In this document: positions 28,195 through 36,194 of the stretch, one piece after another
Numbering within the stretch: the first letter of the stretch is position 1
How the letters are laid out: each line of letters starts with the position of its first letter
Program-made: the position numbers and the translations under genes
The notes under the pieces: generated by a model
Database searches by the model: none
Seen by the model: the letters and a program-made list of their open reading frames with translations, nothing else
Told to the model about the DNA's origin: nothing
From: Prolixibacteraceae bacterium
GTDB taxonomy: Bacteria > Bacteroidota > Bacteroidia > Bacteroidales > Prolixibacteraceae
NCBI GenBank assembly: GCA_019459525.1
Contig: JAIBEY010000022.1
Location: forward strand, 16,075 to 80,074
Length of the DNA stretch: 64,000 nucleotides
Reading direction: 5' to 3'

Positions 28195-28710
28195 TTAATC
28201 AACTTCAAATACATGTTTCTCCCTGCGGTTTAGTTCAACCAAACCGCGCAGGATTTTATATTTTTCTTCCGGATCCCGGATAGCATCCAACCGGAATACC
28301 GGAGTCGCTTTGTCGGAATTGTAAATAATCAGGTTGCCCAACCCAAACAGGCGGTAAATCAAAGGCCTTTCTACGCTAAAATCCTTGACTCTATAAAGCT
28401 CGACATACTCGTGCTTTCTGCGGAATATACCCGAATAATATCTTAATTCTTCGGCGTTAATTTCGTACCGGATGCAATAAACCTGAAGGACTTTATAAAC
28501 CAGGTTTAGTAAAACAAATGCACCCAGGTATACCGGAAATCTGTATAAATGAACGGTCAGTTTTTCTGGGATTAAAGAGAAAGGTAGTTGTTGTTTCAGA
28601 ATCTCATCCATCAGCATAATGACCGGTGCTGCCAGAATCGTCAATAGAAATGTTTCCAGGTTGATTAATTGGGATGGTCTGCTTTTAAAGTAAACAGTAT
28701 TTTGAATCAT
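28195..28710 (-). CDS. Membrane protein with bacterial PH-like domain
   Basis: A 171-aa protein. Two hydrophobic segments (about residues 20-35 and 58-78: FLLTILAAPVIMLM; FPVYLGAFVLLNLVYKVLQ) are followed by a bPH2-type fold: CIRYEINAEELRYYSGIFRRKHEYVELYRVKDFSVERPLIYRLFGLGNLII (split here across the two typical strands) and a D-rich helix near the end. This matches YdbT/YdbS-like PH proteins. It is encoded between the coupling protein and DUF3945 in the transfer operon. It is probably membrane-bound and accessory to the transfer apparatus; the exact role is unknown. Confidence 0.75.
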   Translation of the reverse strand: MIQNTVYFKSRPSQLINLETFLLTILAAPVIMLMDEILKQQLPFSLIPEKLTVHLYRFPVYLGAFVLLNLVYKVLQVYCIRYEINAEELRYYSGIFRRKHEYVELYRVKDFSVERPLIYRLFGLGNLIIYNSDKATPVFRLDAIRDPEEKYKILRGLVELNRREKHVFEVD

Positions 28711-28732
28711 GATTTTTTGGATTTTTTAATAG

Positions 28733-30685
28733 TTAAAGTTTTGGTTTGGTTTGATCCGGTTGATCTGATTCCGATTTCTGGATAATGATTGACCGGATGT
28801 CGTTTTGTATTTTGGTACGGTTACGCTCCAGAACGTCGGGAATGTTGTCGAACTGGTAAAAATCGGGGATCGGCACAAAACGTTTTTCTTCCAGTTCCTG
28901 AGATTTCACATCAACATTGATCAGGCAATTAAAATTCTTTTGCGCAATGGGTTCCCCAAAGTTGTCGGCCACCTGGCCAACCATATATCCTTGCGGCAAA
29001 GTGGCAATCTTGCCTTCGGGCACCAGAAAATCCAGTTGAGTAGAGAATGTTGCCGATTGAATATTTCGGTTGATGTTGAGCGATTGCCGTTCCTGAAGGA
29101 TTTTGCCCATCCGGTTTTGGATAAACTTGGCCGTTTCGCCTGCTGCCTGACCGCAAAAGATATTGCCGATGTTGCTGGTGATGGCATTGGCCTGCTCTTT
29201 CCCGTAATCACGGATCAACTGATCGATGGTCTGGACACCCAATAAGGTAGATATTCTGTTACTCCTTGCTGTGGCAATCAAAGTATCCAGCCCCCGGAAA
29301 TAAATAGTAGGTAGCTCGTCAAAGATCAGTGAGGATGGCCGTTGTCCTTTCCTATTAATAACCTTCAGCATCCTGGTGATGTAAAGAGACAGGACAGCAC
29401 CGTACATCTCCACACGAAGCGGATCATTAGCCAGACTAAGGATTTTGGGAGAATCAGGGTTATTGATGTCCAGCGAGAAATCATTACCCGAACAAATCCA
29501 GTAAATCTCAGGGCTGATGATCTTGGAAATGGCAATCTTCAAGCTTCCCAATTGTCCTTCCAGTTGCTCCCTTGCCCCACGTTTATGGGCATTGATAAAT
29601 GGGTTAATGATGTTGGCTACATCTTTTTCCTGCTCCATTATCGCGAACAGATCGTCGTAGTCTATCTGAAGCAATTCAATGACATGAGGTAAAGTGCAAA
29701 ACCGACCATCCTTGTACTTTTTCAAAAACCAGATTACCGCAGCAAAAAAGGAAACAGCGGATTCGGAGAAAAACTCTCCCTGCTGGCGTATCCATTCCCT
29801 GTTCAGGTTGTACAGAACCGTCCGGGAAGATTCAAAGGCATCAATCGGACTTTCCATCCACTCGGGAGCCAATGGATTACACCTGAAAGATTTCTGGATG
29901 TTCTCAAAATTGATCACGTAGAACCGTGTGGAGTCTGACAATTTTCCGTTTTTCCTCGCGCTCAAAAAATGGTTGTAGGTAACCAGCGACAAATCCGGGT
30001 ACTTAAAATCATAAATGCACATCGAAAAGCCTTTTTTCAAGTGTTGCCGGATGAAAGGAAGTACCACCGAAAACGATTTTCCTGAACCTGGTGTTCCAAT
30101 AACCATCGTTGCCCTAAACGGATTGACAATATTGATCCATCCCTGATGTTCGTTGCCCTTATGCAGGTAAACCGTCGGCAGATTCACCGAATATTTGTTG
30201 GCTTTTAGTACTTCTTCCTGCGGAAAGCTTTCATTTTCCACGTTAAACCGGTCTTTCATTAAACTGACGTTGATTAGTTTGGAGATATTGTCAAATCCAA
30301 TGTTCAGCAAAACAAAACCGGCAAAGGTCAACCATAAGTAAACTGCCGGAGAGGATTTGAATACGATCAGGCTTCCCCAATACAGGATTAATCCGGCTAT
30401 GGTTTGTCCGACAATGGTTGAAACCAACAGTTCCCGATCTTTATGAGCCTTGGTGCCGATACAGGTGATGGCTAGAAATACCAGGCAAACGGTCTTCGAT
30501 TTATATACATTGGCCAAAAATCCCAAATTTTGAAGCTTTGCCACCAGCGAACCAAATGCCGCAATGTGTATCCCGTACGCCATAAAGTACCCCAACTGGT
30601 TCAGGTACATGGACATGAACAGCAACAGGTAACTAAAGAATCGAAATCCTTCATGTAGTTTCTCCAAATCTCTATCTTCGGTCAT
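28733..30685 (-). CDS. Type IV coupling protein (VirD4/TraG-like, Bacteroidota MobC)
   Basis: A 650-aa DNA-pumping ATPase that links the relaxosome to the mating channel. The N-terminal ~150 residues have four or so membrane helices. Walker A is GTPGSGKS (about residues 196-203), followed by MCIYDFKYPD; Walker B is SLIFDELPT, with the sensor segment RSNRISTLLGVQTIDQL and the family's ITSNIGNIFCGQ. A C-terminal basic, disordered tail follows (KSESDQPDQTKPKL). It lies 57 bases downstream of TraN. In Bacteroidota elements this protein is called MobC or TraG depending on the system. Confident of role. Confidence 0.92.
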   Translation of the reverse strand: MTEDRDLEKLHEGFRFFSYLLLFMSMYLNQLGYFMAYGIHIAAFGSLVAKLQNLGFLANVYKSKTVCLVFLAITCIGTKAHKDRELLVSTIVGQTIAGLILYWGSLIVFKSSPAVYLWLTFAGFVLLNIGFDNISKLINVSLMKDRFNVENESFPQEEVLKANKYSVNLPTVYLHKGNEHQGWINIVNPFRATMVIGTPGSGKSFSVVLPFIRQHLKKGFSMCIYDFKYPDLSLVTYNHFLSARKNGKLSDSTRFYVINFENIQKSFRCNPLAPEWMESPIDAFESSRTVLYNLNREWIRQQGEFFSESAVSFFAAVIWFLKKYKDGRFCTLPHVIELLQIDYDDLFAIMEQEKDVANIINPFINAHKRGAREQLEGQLGSLKIAISKIISPEIYWICSGNDFSLDINNPDSPKILSLANDPLRVEMYGAVLSLYITRMLKVINRKGQRPSSLIFDELPTIYFRGLDTLIATARSNRISTLLGVQTIDQLIRDYGKEQANAITSNIGNIFCGQAAGETAKFIQNRMGKILQERQSLNINRNIQSATFSTQLDFLVPEGKIATLPQGYMVGQVADNFGEPIAQKNFNCLINVDVKSQELEEKRFVPIPDFYQFDNIPDVLERNRTKIQNDIRSIIIQKSESDQPDQTKPKL

Positions 30686-30742
30686 GGACGTGGTTTTAAT
30701 GATAATAGAATTCAGGTGCAGGAAGGAATTCTGAAAAACCTC

Positions 30743-31546
30743 TTATCTCAAAGATTTGGCTTTGAGGATATCCTTGTTTTTCAGGTTAAAGCTGAGTTTT
30801 CGTCCTGTGTTGCCCAAGGCTTTTTCACCCAGTTCAATCTTTAGTATACGCTGATCCGGAATGGTCATCTTTTCGATCACAAATACTTCCCGAACAGTAA
30901 CTTCGCCCGGAATACGCTGTACCTTGTTTCGCTGGTATTCTGGGAATACCTGGTATTCCTGCACATTGGTTGCTTTGGCCTTTTTCTTATCGGTGATCCA
31001 GAAATTAAAGCTTTCCACATCATATGCCATGCTGGTTTTGTTGGTCACCTGAAGCTCAAAAAAAAGTGCATCGTTTTTCAGGTGAATGGAATTCAACCGG
31101 ATTTTAATCCCATCTTTTTCGGTTTTACGCTTTCGAAACTGAACTTTGTGTTTATCCAGAACCTGATCACAAAGGTCTTTCAGAATATAATCAGGTATCA
31201 GCTGCCCCGAAAAGGTCATGGCTTTTTGTGAACCAAAAGTTTCAATCGGATACGTGATCGGAGCATCGTTGCCATACTGCAATTCGAAAGAATAAATGTG
31301 ATCGGCACAAACCACCGTCAGTGAGGTTGGCTTGTCAAAAGGCTGAACTGCTTTCACCCGCACCATGTTTGCCAGTTCAGGAACTACTTCGGCCTGGATT
31401 ATAGAATAATCACCGGCTTGTACATAGTTGACTTTGTCGGGGCAAACCAGATGGCTGGTTTTGGTATCAGATATTTTTAAGATATTTTGTGCGCCAACTG
31501 AAGTCTGGATCAGTGCGCAAATGATAATAGCCAAAAAGGTTTTCAT
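30743..31546 (-). CDS. traN: Conjugative transposon protein TraN (DUF4138)
   Basis: A 267-aa periplasmic or outer-membrane-linked component of the mating pore, the counterpart of VirB9. It has a signal peptide (MKTFLAIIICALIQTSVGAQ) and the family's N-terminal SDTKTSHLVCPDKVNYVQAG, FELQYG, and the C-terminal beta-sandwich (ELQVTNKTSMAYDVESFNFW, REVFVIEKMTIPDQRILKIEL). The gene starts 2 bases after the TraM stop, so the two are translationally coupled. Order TraM-TraN matches CTnDOT. Confidence 0.9.
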   Translation of the reverse strand: MKTFLAIIICALIQTSVGAQNILKISDTKTSHLVCPDKVNYVQAGDYSIIQAEVVPELANMVRVKAVQPFDKPTSLTVVCADHIYSFELQYGNDAPITYPIETFGSQKAMTFSGQLIPDYILKDLCDQVLDKHKVQFRKRKTEKDGIKIRLNSIHLKNDALFFELQVTNKTSMAYDVESFNFWITDKKKAKATNVQEYQVFPEYQRNKVQRIPGEVTVREVFVIEKMTIPDQRILKIELGEKALGNTGRKLSFNLKNKDILKAKSLR

Positions 31547-31548
31547 GG

Positions 31549-32736
31549 TTATTTATTTTTGTTGATTAAATAAACGAGGGTATTTTTTTTGATGGTGACT
31601 TTTTTGATTCGGATCATTTTTAGCAGAGATTGGGCTGTCCGGTCGGCTGCCTGCATTCCCATATAAGTCAGCGGATTGTTACTTACACCGAACATAGAAG
31701 ACGTATTAGCGCTACTGCCAACCTCTTTAGCCACCTTTCGGGAAGCATTGTCGGGAACATACAGACCTGGCAATCCGTCCAGATCGCAAACAGTGACTTC
31801 AACCGGAACAAACTTTTCACCAACCGGGATTTGCAGCACTTCGATCTGAAGGCGTTCATTGGTAACTTCACAGATGCCATACAAAAAAGTGTTGACGGAA
31901 ATTTTAACCCCATTCAGCCAGGCTTCTTCCAGTAGCCGCAGCTTCACTCTATTGCCGGTTAATACCGTGGTGGTCTCATATACTTCAGCTTCAATAACCG
32001 GGACAGCCGTCTCTTTGCGTCTAAACCCGGACTTACCATCTTTCTCCAGAATAGAACGTCTGTTCTTTTCTGCTTCCAGTTTTTGGTTAATGGAGGTTGT
32101 TTCCTTCAGCCGCAAATTCAGGGAATCATTCTGTTTGGCCAATTTGCTGTTTTGCCGGAAAACCTTGTCCAGTTCTTCAATACCCGTCGGAACAATTACA
32201 GTTGATTCTTTTTGATCATCGGACTGCTTTTTGTCTTTCTCGTTCTGACTTGAGTCGGCATCCTCATTTTGTGATTTCGTTTCAACCTGGCTGTTTTCCA
32301 AATCTTCCCTGACTGTCTTTCCCTTTTGCCGGATGTGTGCCATAAGGTCAGTAGAAACATCAGCATTCAATTCAGGGACCGGGTCGTTTTGATAAAGATT
32401 CTTCCTTCCAGAAAGCAACTTTTCTTCAGTTATGTCTTCTTCGGCCAAAGTTTCCTCAGTGGTGGAATCGGTCTCCCCTCCAATATTGTAGTTTTGACTG
32501 GTCGTGACTTCCTTTTTCGAGGAATAGTTGTCCATCTTGTCGTAAATCACGACACTTTTATCCGCATCCGGCAGGGTGTAATTGGCACCCTTTACCGTTT
32601 GCTGCTCTTTTTGCTTTTGTTCTTCCTTTTCCTTCTCTCCTCCCCCTCCCAATACATAGAATATCAAGACAATAAAAGGGATTAAAACCAGTGGAAGGAA
32701 TAGCAGCGGCTTATTTCTTTTCAGGTAACTTTTCAT
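31549..32736 (-). CDS. traM: Conjugative transposon protein TraM
   Basis: A 395-aa VirB10-like protein. One N-terminal membrane helix (PLLFLPLVLIPFIVLIFYVLGG) is followed by a long charged linker rich in K, E, D and Q (residues about 35-200) that spans the periplasm. The C-terminal ~170 residues have the TraM hallmark VIEAEVYETTTVLTGNRVKLRLLE, a domain with LNGVKISVNTFLYGICEVTNERL and a C-terminal IKKVTIKKNTLVYLINKNK. Its first codons overlap the end of the upstream small gene by 26 bases. This overlap and the 2-base gap to TraN show a tightly packed operon. Confidence 0.9.
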   Translation of the reverse strand: MKSYLKRNKPLLFLPLVLIPFIVLIFYVLGGGGEKEKEEQKQKEQQTVKGANYTLPDADKSVVIYDKMDNYSSKKEVTTSQNYNIGGETDSTTEETLAEEDITEEKLLSGRKNLYQNDPVPELNADVSTDLMAHIRQKGKTVREDLENSQVETKSQNEDADSSQNEKDKKQSDDQKESTVIVPTGIEELDKVFRQNSKLAKQNDSLNLRLKETTSINQKLEAEKNRRSILEKDGKSGFRRKETAVPVIEAEVYETTTVLTGNRVKLRLLEEAWLNGVKISVNTFLYGICEVTNERLQIEVLQIPVGEKFVPVEVTVCDLDGLPGLYVPDNASRKVAKEVGSSANTSSMFGVSNNPLTYMGMQAADRTAQSLLKMIRIKKVTIKKNTLVYLINKNK

Positions 32737-33103
32737 GTATATCTTGTTTTAAGATGGTTTCAAACGAGTCAACGGGCATTTCAAAGGAGAGGGATTTTTT
32801 TTGCTTCAGTGTTTTCGCTATATCCGGGTTTCCTTCACTGACCGGTTGAATGGGTTCGTAGGTGATTGCCGGTTTTGGGAAAACAAAGAACGAAATCAGG
32901 TATAGAAGAAATGATGCACCCAGGATGACAGTCCACTTTTTCTTCCGTTTGGCCGGGTCAAGTTTTTGATCCTTCTGATCCAGACGGTCAATCCACGCCT
33001 GAAACCGGATGGTTTCGCTAATTCGAGTCACCAGGTTTTGGGATTGTTTATCAGCCTGATTCGTTATTTTTTGATTGGTTATATCTGTATTCTTCGAATT
33101 CAT
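32711..33103 (-). CDS. Small TraL-position inner-membrane protein
   Basis: A 130-aa protein with a charged N-terminal half (QDKQSQNLVTRISETIRFQAWIDRLDQ) and a single membrane helix (WTVILGASFLLYLISFFVF, about residues 62-80), then a short periplasmic tail. Its place between TraK and TraM is that of TraL in CTnDOT-type operons. Sequence similarity to TraL cannot be judged here, so the name is by position. It overlaps the traM start by 26 bases. Confidence 0.6.
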   Translation of the reverse strand: MNSKNTDITNQKITNQADKQSQNLVTRISETIRFQAWIDRLDQKDQKLDPAKRKKKWTVILGASFLLYLISFFVFPKPAITYEPIQPVSEGNPDIAKTLKQKKSLSFEMPVDSFETILKQDIHEKLPEKK

Positions 33104-33122
33104 AATCGCTTTATTTTTAGAA

Positions 33123-33749
33123 TTAAAAGGACTTACGTTTCATGGTTTCCAAATCTTTATTGTCCCTTATCAGCCAATCTTCGATCATAAATCCGTGCGG
33201 GTTATTGTCTGTCCGGGAGATGTTGCGCAGTCTTCCGGAGGTTTCCAGGTTGCGGATGGTGATATTGGATTTGCGGACAATTTTCTGCCTGCCGAAAAAC
33301 CGGAACTGGTAGGGATACGCAGAGAAGTCGATCTGAACCGAATCGGTTGTCAGGGTCATGCTGATATCGGAAGCAATGATCTGGTTATAGACGTTGTTCT
33401 CCTTGTAAGACTGGTACTGCTTCATGGCCGAACCGTCAGCCAGGTATAGGGCTTCCCGAGCGTTGCTCTCGATGTACTGCTTGTCTGGTTCCATCGTAAA
33501 AAACAGTTCATGGAAGCGTTTCACATGGTCTTTGGCCTCTGAAGGGCGATTATCCGTTATGTCGGCACGAAGAGCCAGCAAAAGGGACTTGCCGTTGTCC
33601 AGAACATAAATTTTCTGGCGGGAACGCTCAACCAGCCCAATGGAACGGGTGAAAACAAAGGTGCTGAAGGCGGTCATCAGCAAGCTAACTGCTAAAAGGA
33701 TGTAAACAGTAAACCGGAATTTACGCTGTATATCAAATATTTTATTCAT
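33123..33749 (-). CDS. traK: Conjugative transposon protein TraK
   Basis: A 208-aa VirB8-like assembly factor of the mating channel. One N-terminal membrane helix (FTVYILLAVSLLMTAFSTFVF) and a periplasmic domain with the TraK motifs ALRADITDNRPSEAKDHVKRFHELFF and NNVYNQIIASDI, and the ending NPHGFMIEDWLIRDNKDL. Length is the family's usual. It sits between TraJ and the TraL-position gene. Confidence 0.92.
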   Translation of the reverse strand: MNKIFDIQRKFRFTVYILLAVSLLMTAFSTFVFTRSIGLVERSRQKIYVLDNGKSLLLALRADITDNRPSEAKDHVKRFHELFFTMEPDKQYIESNAREALYLADGSAMKQYQSYKENNVYNQIIASDISMTLTTDSVQIDFSAYPYQFRFFGRQKIVRKSNITIRNLETSGRLRNISRTDNNPHGFMIEDWLIRDNKDLETMKRKSF

Positions 33750-33781
33750 CTTGATTTTGGATTGATTGTTTCTGGATTGGA

Positions 33782-34732
33782 TTATTTCATCACTCCTTTG
33801 GTGATCATCATCGTGGCAACCGTCCTAACCAATCGTCCGCCGCCTGTTCCCGTTCCTGATGCACTTATGATCCAAGAAGCAATTTTGGGGACCATCACCA
33901 ACCCCACAATGCCACAAACCGGAACAACCAGGTTGGAAACGTAGTACAGCGAGGGCTGGTAGATCAGCGAGGATTTGGTCATGGCTATCTCGGCATCCAA
34001 CACATAAATCAGCACCTCCTGAACCAATGAAAGGACAATCAAAGCGATGGGCAGGTACAGGTTCACGTTTACAAACCTGGCAATCCATTGCAGGTAGTTC
34101 TCCTGAAAACCATCGAAAATAGAGACGGCAAATACCAGCGGACCAAAGATGATCAGCAGAACACAAAAGACCGTGCGCAGAAAGGCAATCAGGTAAACCA
34201 GCGCCTCAAAAAAGGATTCCAGAAGCTGCCTCACGCTGTCCATCAAATAAAAGTTGATCTGGTGCTGCAAAGCCCTGCCGGAAACGATGTTGTAAGAGGT
34301 CAAAAGCAGGTTAACACCTTTGTCCCACAGCGATGCCTCTTTCTCTTCGTTCTCCTGAAAGGATGGTAAATCGACAGCCAGGATGGCATCCTGCTTTTCT
34401 TCCAGTTTGGCGGCCACGATGTGCTTTTTGTCGGCATAAATAGCTTCCGAAAGTTTGGTCAGCCCTTTGGTGGGGACCATCAGTAGTTGTACAAACGGAG
34501 CCCAGAAGGTAATGACCAATACCAGCGCAAAAGGCCTGAGTAGAGGTAATAAGGAAATCGGATTATCGGCAATCAGTTGTTCATAGATGCGCTTGGCAAT
34601 ATACAGAAAGGCTGCAATGCCACCAATAGCGCGGGCCATATTCACCAGCAACTGGGCATTGTCCAGTCCTCCCTGAACCAATACATCTGTGAATTGAAAA
34701 AAGCTTTGGGTACTCATTACTTGTAAAAGCAT
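33782..34732 (-). CDS. traJ: Conjugative transposon protein TraJ
   Basis: A 316-aa polytopic inner-membrane protein, the VirB6-type channel component. Several membrane helices are visible: ARAIGGIAAFLYIAKRIYEQ, LLRPFALVLVITFWAPFVQLL, ALVYLIAFLRTVFCVLLIIFGPLVFAVS, LPIALIVLSLVQEVLIYVL and VSNLVVPVCGIVGLVMVPKIASWI. The GPLVFAVSIFDGF and IQ/AR-rich turns are characteristic. The C-terminus carries G-rich GTGTGGGRLVR. Position just before TraK agrees with the CTnDOT gene order. Confidence 0.9.
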   Translation of the reverse strand: MLLQVMSTQSFFQFTDVLVQGGLDNAQLLVNMARAIGGIAAFLYIAKRIYEQLIADNPISLLPLLRPFALVLVITFWAPFVQLLMVPTKGLTKLSEAIYADKKHIVAAKLEEKQDAILAVDLPSFQENEEKEASLWDKGVNLLLTSYNIVSGRALQHQINFYLMDSVRQLLESFFEALVYLIAFLRTVFCVLLIIFGPLVFAVSIFDGFQENYLQWIARFVNVNLYLPIALIVLSLVQEVLIYVLDAEIAMTKSSLIYQPSLYYVSNLVVPVCGIVGLVMVPKIASWIISASGTGTGGGRLVRTVATMMITKGVMK

Positions 34733-34771
34733 GAATCAAGTTTTAAATGGTTAATGTTCAAGGATTAATTG

Positions 34772-35485
34772 TTAGTCCTTCAGGAAAGCATAGGACTGAG
34801 GCACATTGTTGTTGAAAGCCTGAAGGTGCAGCACCTTTCGGTAGGTGTAGTCCGTCTCTCCGATTTGTTTGTTCAATTCGCAACGGATTTCGTCAAAGGC
34901 TTCCAGCTTTTTGCCGTGGTCAGTCAGAAACAGGTTGACGGAAATAAACCGGGTCAGCAGTTCATCGGCCTCCTTCTGGTAAGTTTGCCTGAGCCATTTG
35001 CAGTTGGGCAGCTTGTCCAGGTTGTCAATGCTGATGTATAGCCGGATAAATCCTGAAGCTAAACTGTACACATCGGGCAACTGGTCGGAATTGGCATCGA
35101 AGATCTTCTTTTCTATGTCCCTCTGGGTTTCTGTATTGTTTTTGATCTGTGTTGTTTCCTCATGCCTTTTCTCCATCTGCGATTTTTCAATCAGCCTTTC
35201 GATGATCTTCAGCAGGTTGACTTTCAACATTCCGGCGTATTCTTCCGTGTCATATACCAAAGCCGCATCAACTTCAATATAGTAGTGCGTTGGCCAGGTC
35301 CGGATAAACACATGGGGAACCGGTATTAACCAGCCTTTGAATGCCATAAAAGAAAGCGGATAGGTTCCTTCCATTTCAGGATAGCTGCCATGCCAGGGCT
35401 TAATATCAAGAATCTGGGCTTTCAAATCCTTCCCCGGCAGCAATGCTGCCAAGGGAAAGATGAGAATGAAAAGTATGGTTTTCAT
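34772..35485 (-). CDS. Secreted tra-operon protein, TraI position
   Basis: A 237-aa protein with a signal peptide (MKTILFILIFPLAALLPGKDLKAQ) and no other membrane segment. The middle is helical and charged (NLLKIIERLIEKSQMEKRHEETTQ), as in VirB5/TrbJ-type pilus-tip proteins, but no family motif is certain. It lies between the 35492-36175 gene and TraJ, at the site of TraI in CTnDOT, and starts 6 bases after the previous stop. Probably a periplasmic or surface component of the mating apparatus. Confidence 0.65.
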   Translation of the reverse strand: MKTILFILIFPLAALLPGKDLKAQILDIKPWHGSYPEMEGTYPLSFMAFKGWLIPVPHVFIRTWPTHYYIEVDAALVYDTEEYAGMLKVNLLKIIERLIEKSQMEKRHEETTQIKNNTETQRDIEKKIFDANSDQLPDVYSLASGFIRLYISIDNLDKLPNCKWLRQTYQKEADELLTRFISVNLFLTDHGKKLEAFDEIRCELNKQIGETDYTYRKVLHLQAFNNNVPQSYAFLKD

Positions 35486-35491
35486 GGATTG

Positions 35492-36175
35492 TTAATCATA
35501 AAGGGTATAGTAAAAAGCGAACTTTTCGATCTGTCCGGTATTGAAACTGCGTTGGTAGGATGCCCAGGCCAGCTTGTTGTAGAGGTAACAGATGGTCCCG
35601 TAGTGCTTTTTTACATCGGTATAAATCCCGTTAATGGTGTCGTACCGTTGTTTGTCGTCCATCATAAACAGGTCGTCTGCCACTATGGTGTTCAAAATGG
35701 TGGTGACCAGTTGACGGCTGTCATCCAGTACCAGATCAAACGATTCGACAATCACGGCGGCTTGTCTAGTGGTAAAATTTTCGTCCTGAACCAATAGCGG
35801 CAACTTGGTGGTGTAGATGTAGATGATCTTATCCAGCATCTCCTTGGTCTGCTTGATACGTTTGTAATCTTTGATCAGGTAACTGACTTTCTGAAGGCTT
35901 GCCAGCTTCTTTTGATCAATCCCGACCAGTTCAGAGGTCAGTCCTTTGATGTCACCGTTCAGCACTTTAATCAGCACATTGTACCAGTTGATTTCTGACA
36001 GGATTCCTTTTTCCTGTTCCCATAAAGCTTCCCGTTGGATGCCTGCCCCAACATCGGTCACCGGAGCCTGGGCAAAGGTGGTGCTGACTTCAAGAATGCT
36101 GAGAAAAGCAAGGACCAGAACGATTAAAAATGGGACTTTTGTTCTCTTCGTTGTCGTTGTTGGATTTGTTTTCAT
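35492..36175 (-). CDS. VirB5/TrbJ-like secreted tra-operon protein
   Basis: About 227 aa from the ATG at 36175, 19 bases after the TraG stop at 36195; upstream in-frame codons overlap traG and look spurious. A hydrophobic signal (FLIVLVLAFLSILEVSTTFAQ) precedes a wholly helical protein (EILSEINWYNVLIKVLNGDI, IKDYKRIKQTKEMLDKIIYIY, VVESFDLVLDDSRQL) with periodic leucines suggesting coiled coils. This profile fits minor pilus or VirB5-type proteins (TrbJ/TraI-like). It is unlike CTnDOT TraI in detail as far as I can judge. Confidence 0.6.
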   Translation of the reverse strand: MKTNPTTTTKRTKVPFLIVLVLAFLSILEVSTTFAQAPVTDVGAGIQREALWEQEKGILSEINWYNVLIKVLNGDIKGLTSELVGIDQKKLASLQKVSYLIKDYKRIKQTKEMLDKIIYIYTTKLPLLVQDENFTTRQAAVIVESFDLVLDDSRQLVTTILNTIVADDLFMMDDKQRYDTINGIYTDVKKHYGTICYLYNKLAWASYQRSFNTGQIEKFAFYYTLYD

Positions 36176-36194
36176 TGTTGTAACTGTTGATGTT